From an uncultured Opitutia bacterium (lineage in GTDB: Bacteria > Verrucomicrobiota > Verrucomicrobiia > Opitutales > Opitutaceae): a stretch of 45,515 nt of DNA. The stretch is taken from positions 1 to 45,515 of the forward strand of contig CAIQKV010000037.1 in the NCBI GenBank assembly GCA_903872505.1. The letters run 5' to 3'. A program made the translations under genes and the position numbers. A model generated the notes under the pieces. That model worked only from the letters and a program-made list of their open reading frames with translations. It searched no databases and was not told the DNA's origin. Positions 1 to 8,288 of this stretch are shown here, in pieces (within the stretch, counting starts at the first letter, position 1; each line of letters opens with the position of its first letter).

Positions 1-181
1 AGCCGGAAGCCAGGAAACCAAGAACCCGGAAACCAATCCTTATCGCGAAAGCGCAGAAGGGCGAAGGCACAGATGTGATGCATCGCGGGACCGGCGGGAC
101 TGTCATGCATCCCTTTCCGGGTATTTCCATTCCTCCGCGCTTCCGTAATGATGATCGTTCCTGGCTTCCTGGCTTCCGGCT
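1..181. repeat. Inverted repeat arms around a short spacer with dispersed-repeat text
   Basis: The first 25 bases (AGCCGGAAGCCAGGAA and on) pair with the reverse complement of bases 157-181 at 23 of 25 positions. The arms are built from a repeated AGGAAGCC unit. Between them, about 44-72 carries a loose tandem of GCGAAAG, GCGCAGAAG, GGCGAAGG and GCACAG units. No convincing coding sequence is present in 1-217, which is the downstream end of the minus-strand Gfo/Idh gene. The repeat may continue left of the window. Function is unknown; it may be a dispersed non-coding repeat or a processing or termination structure. Confidence 0.55.
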
Positions 182-196
182 AAATCTACTTCGGCC

Positions 197-221
197 GTGC
201 TCTCCGTGCCTCTGTGGTTAA
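197..221. repeat. Short CACAGAGG/CACGGAGAG-type dispersed repeat at a stop codon
   Basis: Read on the minus strand this begins at the stop codon of the Gfo/Idh gene (TTAACCACAGAGG, then CACGGAGAG and CACGG), so the repeat unit includes or directly follows the stop. It is a degenerate tandem of about nine bases. Similar text occurs at 44-72 and 27604-27635 in this window. My recollection is that near-identical strings are scattered through many environmental bacterial genomes, but I cannot verify that here. Confidence 0.4.
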
Positions 222-1369
222 GCCTTCGGGGGCCCGCCCAGGTCCGGCACTGCCAGCTGCACCCCGCCCTGCTCCGCCGAGTCGTGGGCGACCAGCCCGG
301 GAATCATGTAGCGCGCCGCCTGCCAGACGTGGTTGGGCGGCTGTTCGCCGGTGACGCACGCCTTGACGAAGTCGTCCACGAGAAACTGGTGCGAGCCCCA
401 GTGGTTGTTCGGCAGCGTCGCGAATTCCTTCGGCAGCCGGGCGGTGTCGTGCGCCGCCGCCGTGCCGCCATAAACGCCCGGCCGCAGCGTGAGAATATCG
501 TCGAGCCGCTTGGTGTCCGCGAAGCCCTTGCCGATGATCACCCGGCCGGCCTGGGTGTACTCGAAACTCGCCTCGGTGCCGCAGAGGGTCATGAACTCGC
601 CGCCGGGATGGCCCACGCGGCGGAATTCGTTCACCCGGGCGCAGGCGCCGTCGCTCATGGCGAACAGCGCAGTCTCGTTGGAGAAGGCATTCCGGTACTT
701 GTTCACCTGCGGGTCGTAGATGCCGTCGGGATGCCGGTCGCGCCAGCCCAGCGCCGACACGCGGGTCATGTGCGCGCCGGTGACGCCGATGATCTGGCTC
801 GTCGAATGCGTCGGGTAGTGCATCGGCGGGGAGCCCGCGAGCTCGAGGAACCGGTCGCCCGTGCGGGCGCGGATGATGCCGCGCGAGTCGATGCTGGTGA
901 TGTCCCAGTCGTGATGGTAGCTCGCCTCCGCGTAGGTGATGTCGCCGAAGACCCCGCGCCGGTGCTGTTCGCGGCACCACACGACATGCGGGTAGTAGTA
1001 GCTCGTCTCGCCCATCATGTAGATGCGGCCGGTCTGCTCGACCGTGCGGACCAGCTCGGTGATCTCGGGAATGTTCTCCGCGCAGGGCACCGCCGAGTAG
1101 ACATGCTTGCCCGCCCGCAGCGCCTTCACCGCCTGCGGACCGTGCAGCCAGTGCTGCGTGATGATGGCCACCGCGTCCACGTCGGTGCCGAGGATGTCGT
1201 CCAGCGAGGGACAGGTGCGCAGGATGCCGAATCTGTCCGCGTTGGCCCGCAGCTTTACCGCGTCAAGGTCGCACAGCACGACCTCCCGCACCAGCGGGTG
1301 CGCCTTGAACAGCGGGATGAAGCCCTGGGCCATCTGGCCCGTGCCGACCATGCCGATCTTGATGCTCAT
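218..1369 (-). CDS. Gfo/Idh/MocA family protein lacking the EKP lysine
   Basis: This 383-residue protein has an N-terminal Rossmann dinucleotide-binding fold (GMVGTGQMAQGF, residues 6-17) and a C-terminal Gfo/Idh/MocA alpha/beta domain. The family normally oxidises or reduces sugars and sugar alcohols with NAD(P). Where family members carry the motif EKP, with a catalytic lysine, this protein reads AVP (residues 93-95, in GKHVYSAVPCAEN). Either the chemistry is altered or another residue serves. Its ATG overlaps the TGA of the upstream DUF4091 gene in an ATGA, with GGGAGGT just upstream as ribosome binding site, so the two are translationally coupled. The partner suggests a role in breaking down a sugar released by the DUF4091 protein. 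The cofactor-binding fold is clear; the substrate is unknown. Confidence 0.85.
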   Translation of the reverse strand: MSIKIGMVGTGQMAQGFIPLFKAHPLVREVVLCDLDAVKLRANADRFGILRTCPSLDDILGTDVDAVAIITQHWLHGPQAVKALRAGKHVYSAVPCAENIPEITELVRTVEQTGRIYMMGETSYYYPHVVWCREQHRRGVFGDITYAEASYHHDWDITSIDSRGIIRARTGDRFLELAGSPPMHYPTHSTSQIIGVTGAHMTRVSALGWRDRHPDGIYDPQVNKYRNAFSNETALFAMSDGACARVNEFRRVGHPGGEFMTLCGTEASFEYTQAGRVIIGKGFADTKRLDDILTLRPGVYGGTAAAHDTARLPKEFATLPNNHWGSHQFLVDDFVKACVTGEQPPNHVWQAARYMIPGLVAHDSAEQGGVQLAVPDLGGPPKA

Positions 1370-3570
1370 TTGACCTCCCTCGCCGCCGTCTCGATCGCGG
1401 CCCGCATCGCCGCCACCTGCCGGATGACCGCGTCGTCGTCACCGAGTTTCTTGGGGTCGCGAAACCCTTCGAGTGCCGCGGCCACCGGCGCCGGCAGCTG
1501 GCCGCCGTGGTGCCCGCGCAGCCAGCTCAGTTTCTCGAACTCCTCGATGCCGTCGCGCAACATTTCCCAGTGGACTGAACTGCGCGGCCCCGGGTAAAGC
1601 AGAAACTCGTCCCCCGGCGGCAGGTCGCGCCGCCACGGGTGGCACGAGTAGAGCGTCTCATGGAGCGGGTTCTCCGGCCAGGTCGTCAGCGCCCAGCGCG
1701 CCATGCCGTCGTAGCCGTTCACAAACGCGTAGTAGCCCACCCACACGGCCTCGGCCGGCGGGCTCGTGACGAAGGTGTTCGGCCGCTTCGGGTCGAGGCA
1801 GATGTAGAACGTCGTGATCCGGCCCTCGCGGCGGCGCTGGGCGATGTCGCGCAACAGGTCGTCGCCGGCGTGGTCGAGGATGATCGTGAAATCGGCCAGA
1901 TCCAGGCCGGCGTAATGCGACGAGGTCTGGTTGCCCGCCAGCGCGGCCTTCAGGCGCGGCGCGTTGGCGCGCATCACCTCCATCATCGCCTGCATCATCG
2001 CCGCCGGCGCCTCGTCCACGCCGATCCGCGTGCGCTCCAGCCAGCCCTTCGCCGCGAGGTGTTTTTCGAAATCCTTCAAAAACGGACCCCAGTAATCCGC
2101 GTAGCTCGCCGTGCCCGGCTCGCTCATCGCGAAGCGCGTGTCACCCGTGGCGGCGTCGGTGTACTCCAATGCGCCCGACCACGTCAGCAGCGAGTAGCAA
2201 TTGATCTGCTGGGAAATCCCGCAGCCCATCGCGAACTCCACGTAGCGGTCGAACACCGTGTAGTCGAACTGCCACGAGCCGTCCGGCCGCTTCACGTGCG
2301 TGACCATCGTGTCGTAGTCGTCATAATCCCGCTTGCCCCACGGACGCGGCGTGATGGTCGCCGTGATCACCTTCTGCCCGGCGTGCGCCAGCTCCAACAG
2401 GTACGGCCGCATGACCGCGAAGTGCTCGTCGCTCCAGGGTTTCACCCCGTGCATCCGCGCGATCGACCAAGGATGCTGGAAGATATCCAAGTGATACTTC
2501 CAATCCGCCGGCGCCGGCAGCGTCGCGGGCAGGATCTCCAGCGTCACCGGGAAAACCTTCGGCTCCGTGCCGTCCGCCCGCAGCGTCAGCGCGCCCGTGT
2601 AAGTCCCCGGGATGGCGTCGCGCGGCGTCTCCACCGTCAACCACACCGCGCGGAAAGAACCCGCCGGCATGTCCACACGCTCGGCGGCGTCGAGCACATC
2701 GCCGACCAGTTTCCCGTCGGCCAGCACGTTGCGCACGAAGCGCGTCCGCACCGCCGCAGCCGGCAACTCATGCCCCGCCGCATCGCGCAGGGCCGAAACC
2801 GTCGCCCGCAGGCCCGGCCGCTCCGCCACGGTCCACACGACAAATTGTCCGTGAATGCGTTCACCCCGCCACGCGGTGCCCTGCCAAGACTGCGCCACGG
2901 AGTAAATGGGCCATCCTTGCCATTTCGTGCCGCTCCACACCAACGGGACGTCTGCAGAATATTGATGATCGAGATCACCGACTCCGCCATGAAGTTCACT
3001 TCCCGTCCGAACCGCGTAGGCCGAAAGCTTCGAAATCATCGGGCCCTCGTCCGGTTTGGAACTGCCGGTGACGGTCAACCGGACGGCGCGGAGCAGCTTC
3101 GCCACCGGCAACCTCACCTCAAGCCCCTGCGCCGGGATCAGTGCCTCGCCGGTGCGCTGGTCGTGCAGCATTTCCCAGGTCGTGCCGTCCGCAGAGCCCT
3201 CGATGAAAAAATTGAACACGCGCGTGTTCGGCGCGCGCAGGTGGAGGTTCAGCTGCGCGATGGGACGCGCCTCGGGCAGCTCGAATTTCAGCCACGCGGG
3301 AAAGTGCTTCGAGGTCCACCACATCACCGTGTCGTCGCGCACGGCGTGGTTCTGGACCAGGTCCGGCCGCTGCTCGTCGTCATGGCCCGAGGCGGTGACC
3401 TTCGCCCCGGCCAGGACGTCGCCCAGTTCCACGTCTTTGAGCAGCGGGGGCTGCGGCTCGTAGGGGAAGTGGCGCGCCACAAACGGCTCGGTGACCGGTC
3501 CGGCCGCGAATGCCGCCACCCCCAGCAATCCGCTGAGCCAGCCGAGGCGCACCGCAGGCTTGATCATCAT
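1366..3570 (-). CDS. Secreted DUF4091 glycoside hydrolase-like protein with F5/8-type domain
   Basis: The protein has about 734 residues. A hydrophobic signal peptide (VRLGWLSGLLGVAAFAAG) is followed by an F5/8 type C/CBM32-like sandwich at roughly residues 40-175. A central TIM-barrel-like region carries the acidic motif GVDEAP near residue 516. The C-terminal segment has the WVGYYAFVNGYDGMARW pattern typical of DUF4091. Proteins of this architecture are thought to be glycosidases, but the activity is generally not established. It is probably exported to the periplasm or outside. I chose the ATG at 3570 because it puts the signal peptide close to the N terminus; an in-frame ATG at 3618 adds 16 residues. 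The stop codon overlaps the start of the Gfo/Idh gene by four bases, so both form one unit. Confidence 0.85.
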   Translation of the reverse strand: MMIKPAVRLGWLSGLLGVAAFAAGPVTEPFVARHFPYEPQPPLLKDVELGDVLAGAKVTASGHDDEQRPDLVQNHAVRDDTVMWWTSKHFPAWLKFELPEARPIAQLNLHLRAPNTRVFNFFIEGSADGTTWEMLHDQRTGEALIPAQGLEVRLPVAKLLRAVRLTVTGSSKPDEGPMISKLSAYAVRTGSELHGGVGDLDHQYSADVPLVWSGTKWQGWPIYSVAQSWQGTAWRGERIHGQFVVWTVAERPGLRATVSALRDAAGHELPAAAVRTRFVRNVLADGKLVGDVLDAAERVDMPAGSFRAVWLTVETPRDAIPGTYTGALTLRADGTEPKVFPVTLEILPATLPAPADWKYHLDIFQHPWSIARMHGVKPWSDEHFAVMRPYLLELAHAGQKVITATITPRPWGKRDYDDYDTMVTHVKRPDGSWQFDYTVFDRYVEFAMGCGISQQINCYSLLTWSGALEYTDAATGDTRFAMSEPGTASYADYWGPFLKDFEKHLAAKGWLERTRIGVDEAPAAMMQAMMEVMRANAPRLKAALAGNQTSSHYAGLDLADFTIILDHAGDDLLRDIAQRRREGRITTFYICLDPKRPNTFVTSPPAEAVWVGYYAFVNGYDGMARWALTTWPENPLHETLYSCHPWRRDLPPGDEFLLYPGPRSSVHWEMLRDGIEEFEKLSWLRGHHGGQLPAPVAAALEGFRDPKKLGDDDAVIRQVAAMRAAIETAAREVK

Positions 3571-3722
3571 GCGCCTGAAGCTGGCGGCCGCATTTCGCGG
3601 CTTCAACGCGTTTTGCACCGAATTATCCGCGTTCCGGGCGGGGCGACCGGCGGTCGTTCCGGCAAATTCGCGTTCGCCAATCCCGTTTGGCCGACCTAAC
3701 TCCTCCCCAACCCCCGACCCCG

Positions 3723-4805
3723 ATGCCGGCCAAGCACGACGAACCCTACCTCAGCGCCAACGAGCGCCACCCCGAGCGCTCGATCCAGTTCGATTTCGTC
3801 CGGGCCACCGAGAACGCCGCGCTCAGCGCCATCGACTGGCTCGGCCGCGGCGACAAGGAGTCGGCCGATGCCGCCGCCAGCGACGCCATCCGCGGCACGC
3901 TGGAGCAGAGCGACCTCAGCGGCGAGGTCGTCATCGGCGAGGGCATCAAGGACAACGCCCCGGGCATCTTCCTCGGCGAAAAGCTCGGCTCCTGGAAATT
4001 CCCCTCCCCGCGCTTCAACATCGCCGTGGACCCGATCGACGGCACCACGAACATCTCGAAGGGCCTGCCCAATTCCATCTCGGTCATGGCCGCCGCCCAC
4101 GTGCCGCACGGCGCCGAGGCGGCCATGATCAACATCCCGACGTTTTATTCCGAGAAACTCGCGTACGGCCCCGACGTCGTCGCCGCGATGGAGCGGGACC
4201 CGTCGGTGCGCTTCACCCTCGACACGCCGGTCGCGCAGATCCTGGAGCGCGTCGCCAAGGCGCTCGGCAAAAACGTCCACCAGGTCTACGTCGTCCTCCT
4301 CGACCGCCCGCGCCACGCGAAACTCATCGCGGAGGTCCGCGCCGCGGGCGCGGCCCTCCGGCTCATCTCCGACGGCGACGTGACCGCCGCCGTCTCGCCC
4401 TCGCTGCACGACTCCGGCGTCGACCTCTACCTGGGCACCGGCGGCTCCCCCGAGGGCGTGCTCACCGCCGCCGGCGTGATGGCGCTGGGCGGCGAACAGC
4501 AGCTGCGCATGTGGCCGCGCGACGACGCCGAGCGCGCCGAGATCAAAAAGACCCCCGCCGCGGCCGACCTCGGCCGGATCTACTACGCGAAGGACCTCGT
4601 GACCAGCCCGAGCGCCATCTTCTGCGCCACCGGCATCAGCGACAGCCCCCTGCTGCCCGGCGTGCGGCTGATCGGCCGCAAGGTCATCACGCACTCCATC
4701 CTGATGCGCTCGCAGAGCCGCACCGTGCGCTACATCAAGACCGTGCACGACCTCGACTTCAAAACCATCCGCCGTTCCCCCGACCGCCGGGATCATTACG
4801 TGTAA
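3723..4805 (+). CDS. glpX: Fructose-1,6-bisphosphatase class II
   Basis: This 360-residue cytoplasmic enzyme hydrolyses fructose 1,6-bisphosphate to fructose 6-phosphate in gluconeogenesis. Class II (GlpX) motifs are all present: GRGDK (residues 41-45), GEGIKD (72-77), AVDPIDGTT (101-109) and GTGGSPEG (238-245). D44, E73, D103, D106 and E244 match the metal-binding acidic residues of the family. The start at 3723 (MPAKHDEPY) is preferred; an upstream in-frame ATG at 3687 would add 12 proline-rich residues with no family counterpart. It is slightly longer than Escherichia coli GlpX. It is divergent from the DUF4091 gene and is followed after about 30 bases by a PhyH gene. In a sugar-acid specialist it would supply hexose phosphates during growth on C3 products. 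Confidence 0.95.
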   Translation: MPAKHDEPYLSANERHPERSIQFDFVRATENAALSAIDWLGRGDKESADAAASDAIRGTLEQSDLSGEVVIGEGIKDNAPGIFLGEKLGSWKFPSPRFNIAVDPIDGTTNISKGLPNSISVMAAAHVPHGAEAAMINIPTFYSEKLAYGPDVVAAMERDPSVRFTLDTPVAQILERVAKALGKNVHQVYVVLLDRPRHAKLIAEVRAAGAALRLISDGDVTAAVSPSLHDSGVDLYLGTGGSPEGVLTAAGVMALGGEQQLRMWPRDDAERAEIKKTPAAADLGRIYYAKDLVTSPSAIFCATGISDSPLLPGVRLIGRKVITHSILMRSQSRTVRYIKTVHDLDFKTIRRSPDRRDHYV

Positions 4806-4835
4806 GGTCGGCGGCCGCCACCCAAAGCCCCTCCT

Positions 4836-5681
4836 GTGCCCAAGCTCCTCACCCCCGCCCAGGTCGCCCAGTTCCGCGAGGATGGTTACGTGCATCCGAT
4901 CCGGGTGATGTCGGAATTGCAGGCGGCCGATCTGCGGGCGCGGTTGGAAGCGTACGAGGCCGCGACGGGCGGTCCGCTGAAGGGCGCCTTCCGGCATAAA
5001 ACCCACCTGCTGTTCGCGTGGCTCGCCGAACTTGTGCACCATGCGACGATCCTCGACGCGGTGGAGGACCTGTACGGCCCGGACCTGTTCTGCTGGTCCT
5101 CGAGCTTCTTCATCAAGGAACCGCGCACCCCGGCGTTCGTTTCGTGGCACCAGGATTCGACCTACTGGGGCCTGAACAAAACCGACGTCGTGACCGCGTG
5201 GATCGCGCTGTCCCCCTCGACCAAGGCGAACGGCGCGATGGAGGTCATTCCGGGGACGCACCGGCTGAGCCAGGTTCCGCACCGCGACACCTTCGCCAAG
5301 GACAACATGCTCACGCGCGGGCAGGAGGTCGCCGTCGAGGTGGACGAGACCAAGGCCGTCACCATCGAACTGCGACCCGGCGAAATGTCGCTCCATCATG
5401 TGCTGCTCGTGCACGGCTCGGCGCCCAATCCCTCCGATGTCCGCCGTATCGGGTTTGCCGCCCGCTACATCCCCACCTCGGTCCGGCAGCAGTCCGGCGA
5501 GCGCGACTCGGCCACCTTGGTGCGCGGCCGCGACGCCTTCGGGCATTTCGAGCCCGAGCCGCGCGCCACCCGGGATCTCGATCCGGCGTTCGTCGCGCTG
5601 CACCGCGACATCGCCGAGCGCAACGCCCGGATCCTCTTCCGCGGGACCGGCGTGAAGAGCTTCAACGAACCCGCGCGCTGA
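4836..5681 (+). CDS. Phytanoyl-CoA dioxygenase (PhyH) family protein
   Basis: This 281-residue protein has a double-stranded beta-helix fold of the Fe(II)/2-oxoglutarate-dependent dioxygenases. The iron-binding triad is visible as H105 and D107 (SWHQDSTYW) and H193 (LVHGSAPN). R203/R204 (DVRRIGF) lies where the 2-oxoglutarate-binding arginine is expected. The start is GTG at 4836. The gene lies about 30 bases after glpX on the same strand and may be cotranscribed, although no functional link is obvious. PhyH proteins oxidise very diverse small molecules, and the substrate cannot be read from the sequence. It is cytoplasmic, with no signal peptide. Confidence 0.88.
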   Translation: MPKLLTPAQVAQFREDGYVHPIRVMSELQAADLRARLEAYEAATGGPLKGAFRHKTHLLFAWLAELVHHATILDAVEDLYGPDLFCWSSSFFIKEPRTPAFVSWHQDSTYWGLNKTDVVTAWIALSPSTKANGAMEVIPGTHRLSQVPHRDTFAKDNMLTRGQEVAVEVDETKAVTIELRPGEMSLHHVLLVHGSAPNPSDVRRIGFAARYIPTSVRQQSGERDSATLVRGRDAFGHFEPEPRATRDLDPAFVALHRDIAERNARILFRGTGVKSFNEPAR

Positions 5682-5705
5682 CTCGCCCGGGGCCGCTGCG
5701 CCGGT

Positions 5706-6194
5706 TCAGGTAACCAAGGCCATCAGGCCGCCCGCCTTTTTCTCCGGGTGGGCCTTTTTCACCTGCGCCGGCACGACGAGGACCGGGCAGGGCGCCTTCA
5801 GGAGCACGCCGTGGGTCGTGCTGCCGACCAGCAGGTCATAAAAGGCGGTGTGGCCGTGCGAGCCCATCACGATGTAATCCGCCTCGAGGGCCTCCGCCTG
5901 CTTGAGAATGTGGGTCGACGGCGGCCCGGTGAATTGCAGGGTGTCGCTCTCGACCCCCGCCTCCTTCAGTCGGCCGGCCAGCCGCTCGAGCTGCTTGGCG
6001 GCGGCCTTCTCGCTCACCAGCATGATCTCACCGATGTTCACCAGGTAGGGGGCGTACTCGCTCGTGATGATCGGCGGTTGCGTGACATTGAGCAGCACCA
6101 CGCGGCCGTTTTGTGCCTGGGCGAGCGACGCCGCCGCGGCCACCACCGCATCCGTGATGCCCGAGAAATCGACAGGGGTGAGGATCGTTTTCAT
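5706..6194 (-). CDS. Universal stress protein (UspA family)
   Basis: This 162-residue single-domain Usp protein starts with the typical MKTILTPVDFS strand. It carries the ATP-binding signature G-x2-G-x9-G-S at G111, G114, G124 and S125 (GSHGHTAFYDLLVGS), so it is likely an ATP-binding type that dimerises. Such proteins modulate survival under stress or starvation; a precise role cannot be given. A lysine-rich C-terminal tail of about 18 residues (KKAHPEKK) follows the conserved core. The gene is convergent with the PhyH gene, with only about 24 bases between them. It is divergent from the tmRNA gene across a 262-base gap in which I see no gene or clear promoter. Confidence 0.93.
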   Translation of the reverse strand: MKTILTPVDFSGITDAVVAAAASLAQAQNGRVVLLNVTQPPIITSEYAPYLVNIGEIMLVSEKAAAKQLERLAGRLKEAGVESDTLQFTGPPSTHILKQAEALEADYIVMGSHGHTAFYDLLVGSTTHGVLLKAPCPVLVVPAQVKKAHPEKKAGGLMALVT

Positions 6195-6456
6195 GCCGGT
6201 AATCTAGCACAGGCCCCCGCCCGGGCTGCGCGTGGATTGCCGGAGCCTGCGCGGATTTTGCGCGGGTCGCACAACTCCCTGCCCGCGATTCGGTTCGGTT
6301 CCGCCAGTTGGCCCAAAATCCGCCGGAAATCCGGCGCTTCCCTCCCCGCTTGCGTTTTACCTCAGGCGGACCATGGTGCGCCTCCCGTTCTTTGATTGGT
6401 CGCACAGACCAGTCGCATCCTCTTTCATCTTTCCCCAGTTTCTTCTTTTCAGCTTT

Positions 6457-6815
6457 GGGGGTGTTCCGGATTCGACCCTTGGTTGGAGTGCGCCGCTGCC
6501 CTGTCGAGAGTCGGAGGTCTCTCGTAAAATCCCCTTCGAAAAACATAAATGGCAACAACGAAGAAATGCTAATGGCTGCCTAATTCAGGCTCCACGTTTG
6601 CCCGGCGACACCTGCTAGCCGGAGCGAACGACGACAGCAGGAATAGCGTGCGGAGCCGTCCGCGGTGCGCACGCCGTATCTTCAATCCGGGGACTGGCTG
6701 GAGCCTGAGCGCGCGTGATCGCTTGGTTTCGGCGAGATAAAACTCACGCTATACAAGGTAGACGCGGTGCGCGAAGGTCAGGGGCACGCGGGTTCAACTC
6801 CCGCCACCTCCACCA
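6457..6815 (+). ncRNA. ssrA: Transfer-messenger RNA (tmRNA)
   Basis: This is a one-piece tmRNA of 359 nucleotides, which rescues stalled ribosomes in trans-translation together with SmpB. The 5' end GGGGGTG pairs over 7 bp with CACCTCC (6805-6811), and the encoded discriminator A and CCA end at 6815. The conserved TTCCGGATTCGAC follows the 5' strand. The T arm is GCGGG (6788-6792), loop TTCAACT, CCCGC (6800-6804). The tag reading frame ends at TAA 6581-6583 and most simply starts at GGC 6551, giving GNNEEMLMAA. The tag ends in MAA rather than the usual LAA. The region between tag and acceptor domain is GC-rich and could form the usual pseudoknots, which I did not fold. The exact resume codon is inferred. 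Confidence 0.95.
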
Positions 6816-6816
6816 T

Positions 6817-6841
6817 TTTTCTTTCCGAATCGGAAAGAAAA
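6817..6841 (+). terminator. Perfect 11-bp hairpin directly behind tmRNA
   Basis: The arms TTTTCTTTCCG (6817-6827) and CGGAAAGAAAA (6831-6841) pair perfectly around the loop AAT, starting two bases after the tmRNA CCA end. It probably marks the 3' processing or termination region of the tmRNA transcript. The U-run lies in the 5' arm rather than after the stem on the plus strand. Confidence 0.5.
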
Positions 6842-6879
6842 GTGCCCTCCGCAGCCTCGGCAAAGGAGGGCGCCAAAAA

Positions 6880-6905
6880 GCCGGCTCGCGAGAGCCGGCC
6901 TTTTT
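6880..6905 (+). terminator. Rho-independent terminator
   Basis: The arms GCCGGCTC (6880-6887) and GAGCCGGC (6892-6899) form an 8-bp perfect stem with loop GCGA, followed by C and TTTTT. The stem is preceded by AAAAA, so it could work on both strands. It is the best candidate for the end of the tmRNA transcript. Confidence 0.85.
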
Positions 6906-7085
6906 GTGGCCGCGATAATCAACGACCAGTGGGCCGGCCGGTTTTGCCTGGCCCGAAAGCAGCCCAGGTTTGGCCACCCGGCCATGGCTTCCCGTCGGGG
7001 GCAGCAGACCATGGGTGATCACGCCCAGGCGTTTGGGAATTCGCCTCGATTCAGGTCCACGCGCGGTTATCAAAAGCCTTTCTCC

Positions 7086-8252
7086 GTGACCTCACCCACC
7101 ACTGCCGCGGCCAAGAATGAATCCGATCCGTGGTTCGCGAATCTCCAGGGCCGCGTCGCCGACCTGATCGAGCATGCGCGTCGGGCGCATCCGCTCGGCG
7201 TCACCGCGTACACGCCGGCCGCCTTCGGCGCGGAGTACCCGGCGCTGTACCTGCGCGACTTCACCTACATGGCGGAGTCCGCGCCGGAATTCATCCCGCC
7301 CGAACACGTGCGCGCCATCCTCGGGCTGTTCGCGGCCCACGTGTCGCCCGCGGGCCTTTGCCCGGAGCGCATCAGCAACGAGGGCGAAGTAATCTACATC
7401 TGCCATGGCGGGCGTCCGGTGACGGACGCGCCCCTGTTCCTCGCCAAGCTGGCGCGCGCCTGCCTGCGCCACGGCGGCGAGACGGGCTGGCTCGCGGGGA
7501 TCTTCCCCGTGCTCGAGCGCACGTTCGCCACCGTGCCCGTCGAGGCCTCGACGGGGCTCGTGTGGATCGATCCCGCGCATCCGCACACGGCCTACGGCTT
7601 CACGGACACCATCGCGATCACAGGGCGCCATCTGTTCTGCTCGCTGCTGCGCGGCGAGGCCGCGGAGATCCTGGCCGAGCTGGCGGGCCGGCTCGGTCAA
7701 CGCGAACCCGGCGCACGCTACGCCGCCGAGGCGGCGCGCATCCGCGCGGGTCTCGAGCACCTGTGGTCGCCCGAGCACGGGCTGTACCTGGCCGGCTCGG
7801 TGGATTGCCGCCAGCCCGACGTGTGGGGCTCGGCCTATGCGGGGAGCATCGGCGCGCTCGACCCGGCCCGGCACCGCCGCGTCGCCGAGACGCTGCTGGC
7901 CCGGCGCGAGCGCTTTCTCCTCCGGGGCCAGGTCCGGCACCTCCCGTTGCCGGAATTCTGGGAAAAACGCGTGGTCGTCGCGGAGTGGACCGAGCCGGGC
8001 ACCTTCCAAAACGGCCCGTACTGGGGCACGGCCACGGGCTGGATGGCGGAGATGTTCGAGCTGGCCGCCCCCGGCGCCGGCCTCGCCCTGCTCCGCGAGC
8101 TCGCCGCGGACTTCGAGGCCAACGGCGTCTGGGAATGCATCGGCCCCGACGGCCACGCGCGCGTCGCCAACAACCTTTCCTCCGCCTGCCTGCCCTACGC
8201 CGCGTGGAAAAAACTCCGCGGGACGGACGGACGCCCCCGCCCGGCGCCCTGA
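7086..8252 (+). CDS. Predicted six-hairpin (alpha/alpha-barrel) glycosidase
   Basis: The protein has 388 residues if the GTG at 7086 is the start. The frame is open back to 6906, but those 60 residues run from the tmRNA terminator and look non-coding. The sequence shows repeated helix pairs typical of six-hairpin glycosidases. Conserved-looking aromatic and acidic patches include YPALYLRDFTYMAE near the N terminus, TAYGFTDTIAITGRHLFCSLL mid-protein and GPYWGTATGWMAEMFEL near the C terminus. D and E residues in LRDF and GFTD are candidates for catalysis. There is no signal peptide, so it is probably cytoplasmic. I recognise the fold, not a specific family. It stands alone between the tmRNA and the convergent sugar-acid operon. 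Confidence 0.72.
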   Translation: MTSPTTAAAKNESDPWFANLQGRVADLIEHARRAHPLGVTAYTPAAFGAEYPALYLRDFTYMAESAPEFIPPEHVRAILGLFAAHVSPAGLCPERISNEGEVIYICHGGRPVTDAPLFLAKLARACLRHGGETGWLAGIFPVLERTFATVPVEASTGLVWIDPAHPHTAYGFTDTIAITGRHLFCSLLRGEAAEILAELAGRLGQREPGARYAAEAARIRAGLEHLWSPEHGLYLAGSVDCRQPDVWGSAYAGSIGALDPARHRRVAETLLARRERFLLRGQVRHLPLPEFWEKRVVVAEWTEPGTFQNGPYWGTATGWMAEMFELAAPGAGLALLRELAADFEANGVWECIGPDGHARVANNLSSACLPYAAWKKLRGTDGRPRPAP

Positions 8253-8256
8253 CCTT

Positions 8257-8274
8257 GCCCGGCCCGGGCCGGGC
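8257..8274. terminator. 18-bp perfect GC palindrome between convergent genes
   Basis: The sequence GCCCGGCCCGGGCCGGGC is its own reverse complement and lies in the 36-base gap between two convergent genes. It has no U-run, so if it ends transcription it would do so by a very stable hairpin alone. A bidirectional terminator is the simplest reading. Confidence 0.4.
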
Positions 8275-8288
8275 CCAATCGCGGGAGT

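Noticed and set aside
3644-3656. CGACCG/CGGTCG inverted repeat upstream of glpX
   Set aside because: Short GC palindromes are frequent in this DNA by chance, and no regulator family can be named.
3696-5603. Long minus-strand open frame opposite glpX and the PhyH gene, and many similar long frames opposite other genes
   Set aside because: High GC keeps antisense frames open. The translations are arginine-, alanine- and glycine-rich without family motifs, while the opposite strand has clear families.
6195-6456. Short frames in the gap upstream of tmRNA
   Set aside because: No family similarity, no ribosome binding site, and several run into the tmRNA itself.
6781-6815. tmRNA 3' end as an attachment site of an integrated island
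   Set aside because: I found no second copy of the tmRNA 3' end and no integrase gene in the window.
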